From: Angiostrongylus vasorum
Lineage: Eukaryota > Nematoda > Chromadorea > Rhabditida > Metastrongylidae
Direction: 5' to 3'
Assembly (NCBI GenBank): GCA_018806985.1
Contig: JADANN010000030.1
Coordinates: 62,001-126,000, forward strand
Length of the DNA: 64,000 nt
In this document: in pieces, positions 57,770 to 64,000 of the stretch
How the letters are laid out: every line of letters begins with the position of its first letter
Position numbering within the stretch: position 1 is the first letter of the stretch
Position numbers and translations under genes: made by a program
Notes under the pieces: generated by a model
What the model was told of the DNA's origin: nothing
Databases searched by the model: none
Seen by the model: the letters and a program-made list of their open reading frames with translations, nothing else

Positions 57770-60050
57770 CATCTGTCCCTGTCACATGAAAGAATACCCG
57801 ACTGGTTTCTTCTCGTTTAATAGACTCCCTGAAAATCATAACTTACTTCCAGGGTCTTCGTGAAAAACTCTGACTATTGGGTCGTTTTTCTACCTGCTGC
57901 GCATTTGACATCTCGAAGAATCCGGTCGCAAATGAATCTTCTCCACCTGTAGTCGTTCAGACGGATTGTGTGACCGGCCAACCTGACTTTCGACATTTGG
58001 GCAAGTAGAACAGCGGCTCTGATTTCTGATTGTGGGTAGGAATTTCGGATCCCCCTCTCACTTACATGGTACGGAGTAATTAGAGTATCGACTGCGGTTC
58101 CGTTAATGCGGGAGTGGTCTTCCAAACTGCCTGCGTATCTACCATATTTCTGACGTATACGTTAAGACAAGGAGAATCGTGTGTTGAAAAAGGTGAGGAC
58201 GGAATCGGGTGTTCTTTGTTCTCCTCGCCACATTCTCCATCCTCTTGAGAATTTCTCAAGCCGCTCGCTTTCTCCCGCTCTGCGCTGTAGCTGAATAATT
58301 TATCATGTTTATTTCCTGACCTACTTAGAGCTTTTAGATAAAGCCATTCAGTTGTGTTTGAATAGCGCATGAGAATCATATGCATTCCTCATGAACATCG
58401 TTTTCATGAGATTTGAGAGTAGACCGAGCCTTCCACAAGCGTGGTCTAAATCGGCAAGCATTCGTTCCTCCAAGCTAATGCTTGCGGTTGTAGGAACGAT
58501 ATTACCAGCAAGGCCAAAGTGGAGCTTTCCTGCCGACCATTGAATTTGAACCCCTCTTTTTACCATTCAATTTTCCGCGTGATGTTGTCGATGGTTGTTG
58601 TAGATAACTTCAGCGAGATGTTGATGTCAATATTGTTGTAGAATGGTGATATTCCTGTTGTTAAATTTGTATATAGCTCAGGAGGGATCTACATGTATTG
58701 AGTAGTGCCGCCCCTGGCTACTCAATGCTTCTGCGATCGCTTCTATCTCAACTACGTTGAACACCTTCCTTACATCAGAGTAGCTTAGACTGAACGGTCT
58801 CTTGTATTCCCAAGATACTTCACTAAGTCTTGTGGTCGTGAGAACATGGGTTGCCATTCTGAATCTTTTTGAGAAACACTGCTTGCTCACATGGCTATTC
58901 TTCTTTTGCTTCAGTGGTTTTCATGATGACTTGATTGAAGGGTTTATAAACGACAGAGTGAGTAGATTAGGCGATAGTTGCCGACATCGTGGAGGCTCAC
59001 TCTTTTTTAACAATTACACGATCTTGCTGGTCATCTGTTAATTAGGCACATTGCATTCTGATAGGTAACGTTTAAAGAACCGAGCCATTACGTTGATGAG
59101 GATTGGAGGAAGGTTCTTCAGGTTCATGTGTTGTCCTGTTCGGACGAGATATTCTATTCTTCTCTAATGAAATAGCATTTCGGGCTTCCGTAAAGAGAAC
59201 TGGTGGGATGATATATCCATCCTCCTTTATTTTGTATGAACGAAGGAATTTACTGCTATTGACAAGATCCGAGTAGTAATCATGAATTATTTTTTCCAAT
59301 TACCTTCCTGGAATCCGTCACTGTTCCGCTTGGGCGTAGAATCGCGACTATCATCTTGGTTTGACAATTAGTGCACTTTCGACAGTCTCTCGCTCTTACT
59401 TGTCTTCTGTAAGTTAGCCCATTACTGCTGCTCTTCTTTTTAAAATCTTTTATCACCTTTCAGCAGAGCATTGGACGCTTGGACGTATGTTAGTGCTTGT
59501 TTGCTGCTGTTGCTCCTCCACGTTTTCGTACTAGCTCGAATCTTCCTGAAGACAGGCGCCTCTTGGTGACTTTCGAAATTTCTTCCTTTACTGCAATAGG
59601 GTGAAGATGTTGAATGAGCCGGTCAATTCCTTAATCACTGTTATCGACAGCGGTGTTCTCTTACGCATTTTTATCTTAATAAATCTCAATTCATGGTGGT
59701 TTTGAGATTTCATTTGAACTATGCGACAACTTTCTCTCCCTTCTGCGACAAAAGGAATCTTGAGCTAAAGTTTTGCAAAGCAGTGAAGTTTACAAAAAGT
59801 CGTAGTTTAATATGTGGTGGGCCATCTTATTATGATGCTTTCCATGGGAAAGCTTCCACTTTGAACGTTAAGAATAGTTTTGCCGAAGTCGTTAGTTACC
59901 ATGGACTTTCTTAATCGTCGTGATAAACTCAGGCACTCGCTTATCCTGTTCGTTTCATTGTGAAGTTCTTCAGACGTTCTCATGGGTTTAGCCATAGCGT
60001 TGAAGTCGCGAGTAATGGCCTTCCGGAAGAAATGCACTTCTCTTTAACAT
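57770..60050 (-). mobile_element. APE-type LINE (RTE-like), reverse strand, degraded
   Basis: Read on the reverse strand from 60,040 down: endonuclease part RDFNAMAKPMRTSEELH (canonical GDFNAKIGPRRTPEELH) and SECLSLSRRLRKSMVTND; linker EISKVTKRRLSSGRFELVRK and KIIHDYYSDLVNSSKF; pre-RT IPPVLFTEARNAISLEKN; RT with FSLSYSDVRKVFNVVEIEAI and ERMLADLDHACGRLGLLSNL then MKTMFMRNAYDSHA; C-terminus VRLAGHTIRLNDYRWRRFIC and DRILRDVKCAAGR. Domain order EN-RT and the DACG...L.L..TKTMFMRN block fit nematode RTE-like LINEs. Several RT residues are changed and frames are broken, so it is inactive. The RT catalytic block around the missing YADD-equivalent is not visible in one frame. Confidence 0.82.
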
Positions 60051-60189
60051 TTTCCCACATTTAACCCCATGTCCGCCACCCAACGTAGCTTTGCTACCTT
60101 TGCGACTAACTTATTGTGGGTACCTCAGCGAGGCACACCCATGCTATTTATTTATCATCATTTGTCATTTTATCTGCACACAAGTAGCG

Positions 60190-60440
60190 AGTCTAGTGCA
60201 GTTGTTAGAGATTAGCACCAAGACGCGTGGTTGTTGGAGCGACCCCGCCCTCACGCTAGCCAGGCATTCCATCCCTTTGAGGTCGGAACACTGGCACCAG
60301 ATCGTTTTGGGATGATGTCATTGACTTGATACATTGCCAGGCAACTGCAGGTCATTGTATAGGCCCAGTTATGTATTCAGTCGCCTCTAACGATGCCCGA
60401 CGAAGAAACACGCATGGGCTGTTCCTTCGGAATTGACCAG
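60190..60440 (+). repeat. SINE family B, diverged
   Basis: GAGTCTAGTGCAGTTGTTAG head, CATCCCTTTGAGGTCGGAAC, CACTGGCACCAGATCG, ATTCAGTCGCCTCTAACGAT and GAATTGACCAGTGCTAAAAC in family order. Confidence 0.7.
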
Positions 60441-61014
60441 TGCTAAAACTATTTATCCTTTTATTAATGTATCAATGTAAATGCTTCTCCTAGGATCATC
60501 TGTAGCTGTGATTTATTGTAATTGGCATTAATTGCGTGGCTTTAAGAAACTACTTAGTGTTGCTGCAGATTTGATTAGATTCTATTATTGGAAAATATGT
60601 TCACCACAAGTTTTATGCCCTTCTGCGAACACCTTTTGTCATTGTCTTGTCTTCGTTAATCTACGAGCGACATATAGATAGGGTTTTTCGGAATATTTCT
60701 GTGATATATGTCTACGCTTCCTCTTATTGGCTGATGACAAGGATTCTTTTCGAGCGTATGGATATTTGCACGAAAAAGGAAATGGTTAAGTTGTATTTGA
60801 TAACGATCGGACCACATTCATGTTAGCGATCTCCTATTTGTGAGGATGCTGCCTCGAAATCTTATAGGTGGCGCCGTAGGGCGTCTCCTATGTCCAAAAG
60901 TGGCTTTTTTCTGCAAAAATGTATTTCTGTTGAAGAAGCGTGTTGTAGCAAAGTGTTTAGCAAAACGGTTTCCCATTCTGTTTTATTCTCCTACTCCAAC
61001 TTTTATTCAGATGG
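60441..61014. other. Unrecognised host DNA
   Basis: No supported feature. Confidence 0.4.
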
Positions 61015-61285
61015 CACGTGTAGCGTAGTGGTCGGAAGCGCTCTGCAATACACATTGGATCGATTTCCGCGCCCTAGGCCCACCAAGCCTTCCATCGTTC
61101 CGGAGTGGGCAAACTGGTGCCAGACTTGTAGAGAAGGATAGTATCATTGGTTCGATACATCGGTTGGCCATCGCAATTTATTGTAAAAGCGAAATATTCC
61201 TTCAATCACCTCCAACGATGCTTAACGAAAAAGAATGCATTGCGCCTCCGTAAGGGTTTGATCAACGTCGACAGCTTTATCCTTT
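61015..61285 (+). repeat. tRNA-derived SINE family B, good copy
   Basis: Head CGTGTAGCGTAGTGGTCGGA and ATTGGATCGATTTCCGC are A- and B-box-like; GTTCCGGAGTGGGCAAACTG, TCAATCACCTCCAACGATGC and TTGATCAACGTCGACAGC complete the family. Confidence 0.8.
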
Positions 61286-61496
61286 TTAGCTTTTACTTCA
61301 GGTTTTCTGGCAGCATAGTCTTCCTAGTTCAGTTTCCCACGAAGAATTCATGAAAATGCTTTTCTGGCGGACTACTTACCCCTAAATGCAAAGTCCATAT
61401 AATTCGTTCTCGACAGCTGCACCAGTTGAGCTGCTGTATTTACGTACGTGAGGTATCTCTAACATTCAAATATAATATAGAGAATGGCTGCTAACA

Positions 61497-61862
61497 ATTT
61501 AGCACCTCATCGTTGCTGGAAGGTCTTCCTGGGTGTCGGGCTGCGATGTACAGCGAGAGGACGATTCATCCTCCCGCCACGGCCTTCCAACCTGAGAATG
61601 AATCGAGCGTTTTCATCAAGAAGCCCAGCTAAGAGCAAACTTATGACAGGATTCGCAACTATATTGTTGCCAAAATGGTCGCACGGTAGGAAATCTCCTT
61701 CTGATCCACACGGACGGCGCCTGCTTGAGGTGGTGACAAGCTGAGGGCAGACTTCTCCCTGGTTGATCTCGGGACTTGAAGGAACCATAATGACCAAACC
61801 AGGAAAGGTCCGAAGGAAAAGAAAATTACGCTGCGGCCCACACAACCAGTGAGGGTGGGCCT
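61497..61862 (-). repeat. Dispersed repeat family A, reverse copy
   Basis: GCACCTCATCGTTGCTGGAA, TGGGTGTCGGGCTGCGATGT, CTTCTGATCCACACGGACGG and CACAACCAGTGAGGGTGGGC; same order as 23,652-24,016. Confidence 0.83.
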
Positions 61863-63595
61863 ATCATGTAATAGAGGGCATGAATTATTCGATATCATTG
61901 AGACACAACGAAGTTCAAGTGTCGAGTGTATTGAGGGTGCGAGAAACACAGTGGCAGTGATGACGTTCCATATGTGCAACAATCATGCTCGATGTCAAGC
62001 TTCCGCAGCCAAGAGCCGCCGTTTCGCCATACATAACTGGTTTTCACCTTCCGACGTTGCTCATTGATATGAGCCTCAAATATATAGGCGAATCGTGTAA
62101 CTGGTTACTGTAGACATTTTCCTCTGTTATAAGTTGGATCCACTATATTCTCTTTCAATTTCAAAAAAAATGTCAGCACACATCTCCGCTTCATAGGTTA
62201 GAGCTCCAAAATCACTCAATCGGAATTATGAATACGGACCTCTCCGTCTGCAAGCTCTTCAGTGTTTCTTCCGAGGAGCTCGAGTGTGCTTGATGCTGCC
62301 CTCCCTCTACAATTCCTTCCTAATTTCATTTTCGCGCACACCATTTTCATACGAATCGAGCAGGTGGTTTATCTACTGTAACAGAATGGCTAACGGGTTT
62401 GACGTAAATGTTCTGCCGAATGAGAGTGGTAATCGGCCAAAATGAGAACAATTAACTAAGTTTTCTGTAGTTTTGAAATCTAGGTCTTGATCGACGACAG
62501 CTGATAGTTTGACATCCAGTCACCTTTCTTGAGGGAGGATGACTTGCGTCAAGTCCTCCGATGGTCAGGAATCCTCTAGTTTTGAAGACATATTGTTGGA
62601 TTGTTGAGGATAAATGTGTACAGGAGTCGTTTTTGGGAAACATAAAGGGGGTGCGTGTTTGCAAGCCAACAAGACATTTGGTAGGACACACATCCAATTA
62701 CGATTCTGCAATTGTGGGCACTAATTCTAGCATGTGTGAACCACTTGAAGATATTAATCGGATTCCTGTTATCCTTGTGGTGCCAAATAGTATGATATGT
62801 CAACAGCGAATCTTATAACAGTTGCGAAGACCGAATTTCTATTAACTTCGGCATCGGATTATAAATCTGTCGTTTTCTTCTTTTCCAGCATTCGCAACGT
62901 TGTCATTCAGGTTGTCCTGAATAACAACGTCGCGATTGCTGAAAAAAAAAGAGAACGTCAGAACTGAATGATATTTTTTGTATGTAAATAAAGCGATCCT
63001 TTCCAGGTAGCTGATTTCGGCTTGTGAGAGGGCATTGTAAGTGAATGGAACTGTAATAGCTGCAGATCAACAAACATAGCGCAACCTTACTAGCGTCCTT
63101 TGAAGCCATGCACGACTGACTGTCTGGATATTTTAGCAATTCGCTGTGCTTATTTCTACACATGAATTTACAGCAAAGTACGACATAAGTTAGTTTTGGT
63201 GATTCATAGTATTTCTGATCGCCTTCGTCGCATGTTGGAACTTCTTCTAGAGTCCTCTTAGACCCCCTCTCAATCGTTTTAGATTTTACGACGTTCATTT
63301 CCGGAATGCACAATGTCAAGAAAGCATCGGTGACGGACAGAAGTCTTTGGTGATGGTACTGTACAGTCTGCGATGCGGGTAGTGCACACCACTAGCGGTC
63401 TACATAACATGTTCTTGATTCCTACTGTCCTATCCTCTTCAGTGCGGCCACCAGCTCCTTTAATAAACCTGTTCACCATTTTAGCTCAGCATAAGGTAAT
63501 TGTAGTAGATTTGAACGTCAATATGCTCAGTATGTTTGTTATTTGCTTTGTGGATTGAACTTTCTTATTCGTTTCTGTAGTAACAAGCAATGAAA
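61863..63595. other. Host DNA with a PLE terminal trace
   Basis: ACCGAATTTCTATTAACTTCGGCATCGG at about 62,830 is the inverse of the PLE block at 63,845 and matches 52,612. A 138-codon reverse frame (63,319-62,903) has several Cys and no domain I recognise. No other feature. Confidence 0.4.
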
Positions 63596-63778
63596 TAGCT
63601 TCTTCGCACACTCACCGCTTTCTATGAGTCTTCCACTGAGTATGTCGCGTGGAGACCAACCGCACAGAATTCACATGGAATCGTAATGTACCCATATCAT
63701 CTGAATAACAGGCTTATATACTGCCCAATATCACGCGTGATAGTGAGGCATTCCTCCCTGCGGTTCATTTTCGGATGC
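63596..63778 (-). mobile_element. Penelope-like element 3' fragment, reverse
   Basis: The inverse matches 42,058-42,240: TCCGAAAATGAACCGCAG (end of GIY-YIG), ATATTGGGCAGTATATAAGCC, then 3' UTR TGTGCGGTTGGTCTCCACGC and CTCATAGAAAGCGGTGAG. Very similar to the copy at 40.4-42.4 kb. Confidence 0.85.
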
Positions 63779-64000
63779 ATTGATTGAATAATTCTTCCTG
63801 CTTCTGTTTAGCAAACACGAGGTGTTATTTTATTTCCTTATTTAATGCCGAGGTTAATAGAAAGTCAGACGTTGGAGTTACTGCAAGATGTACCAGCATT
63901 TTATTGTGTTTAGCACTTACAGAAAACTAAAACCCCACAGTCATACGATTGTATTTTTGAAGTTAGTAAGCTTTCTCACTGTGATTTCTTTCTGATGCAG
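63779..64000. repeat. PLE terminal-repeat remnant
   Basis: GTTTAGCAAACACGAGGTGTTATTTTATTTCC (about 63,805-63,836) resembles the pLTR arm at 47,925, and TGCCGAGGTTAATAGAAAGT (63,845) recurs at 22,868. No HHR core is seen in this stretch. The rest is unrecognised. Confidence 0.5.

Overview
This window joins two kinds of DNA. Bases 1 to about 21,810 are bacterial and read as a piece of a Rickettsia (alphaproteobacterial) chromosome. They carry tolC, a popZ-like gene, a proline-rich ankyrin protein, parE, ctpA, a sensor histidine kinase, cpoB, a yfgM-like gene, bamB, rplM, rpsI, tRNA-Met, an IS21-type element, an LRR fragment, queA, an MNT/HEPN toxin-antitoxin pair, a second IS21 fragment and an iscX-like gene. 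Rickettsia-type palindromic repeats lie between genes and once inside queA. From about 21,810 to 64,000 the DNA is eukaryotic: intron-bearing exons, tRNA-derived SINEs, an APE-type LINE, Penelope-like elements (PLEs) with GIY-YIG endonuclease and hammerhead-ribozyme motifs, a mariner fossil and a large inverted-repeat element. The LINE and PLE protein sequences resemble those I know from strongylid nematodes (hookworm and relatives); species cannot be fixed from sequence alone.

Almost every bacterial gene is broken. Many breaks are single-base changes in A or T runs, which could be long-read errors, but some are nonsense substitutions, such as TGA and TAG in the first istB copy. The decisive feature is at 9,518-9,811: a ~294-bp repeat whose relatives lie in the eukaryotic half of this same window sits inside the bacterial histidine kinase gene, flanked by an 18-bp direct repeat that duplicates bacterial coding sequence. 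A host retroelement has jumped into the Rickettsia DNA, so the bacterial block looks like a true nuclear insertion (at least 21.8 kb, left end outside the window) rather than contamination or a chimeric contig.

The host half begins inside the iscX-like reading frame near 21,810. Next comes a degraded aldehyde dehydrogenase gene (23,082 to about 28,600, + strand, at least ten exons), which has lost its catalytic cysteine and has stops and frameshifts; no 5' exons are visible between the bacterial junction and the first recognisable exon. The rest, 28.6-64 kb, is nearly all mobile-element debris: LINE 3' fragments, an 8.0-kb element with 1.18-kb inverted arms (32,377-40,401), a PLE with RT and GIY-YIG domains (40.4-42.4 kb), decayed PLE and pLTR pieces, a mariner transposase fossil (43.66-44.33 kb), a reverse-strand LINE (57.77-60.05 kb), and at least four short dispersed repeat families (called A to D here). 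I see no intact host protein-coding gene.

How the parts connect: the bacterial genes, when alive, would have served envelope transport and assembly (TolC, CpoB, YfgM-like, BamB, CtpA), chromosome handling (ParE, PopZ-like) and translation (L13, S9, tRNA-Met, QueA). Here they are most likely inert. The hammerhead motifs belong to the Penelope-like elements and are the best candidates for biochemical activity in the window.
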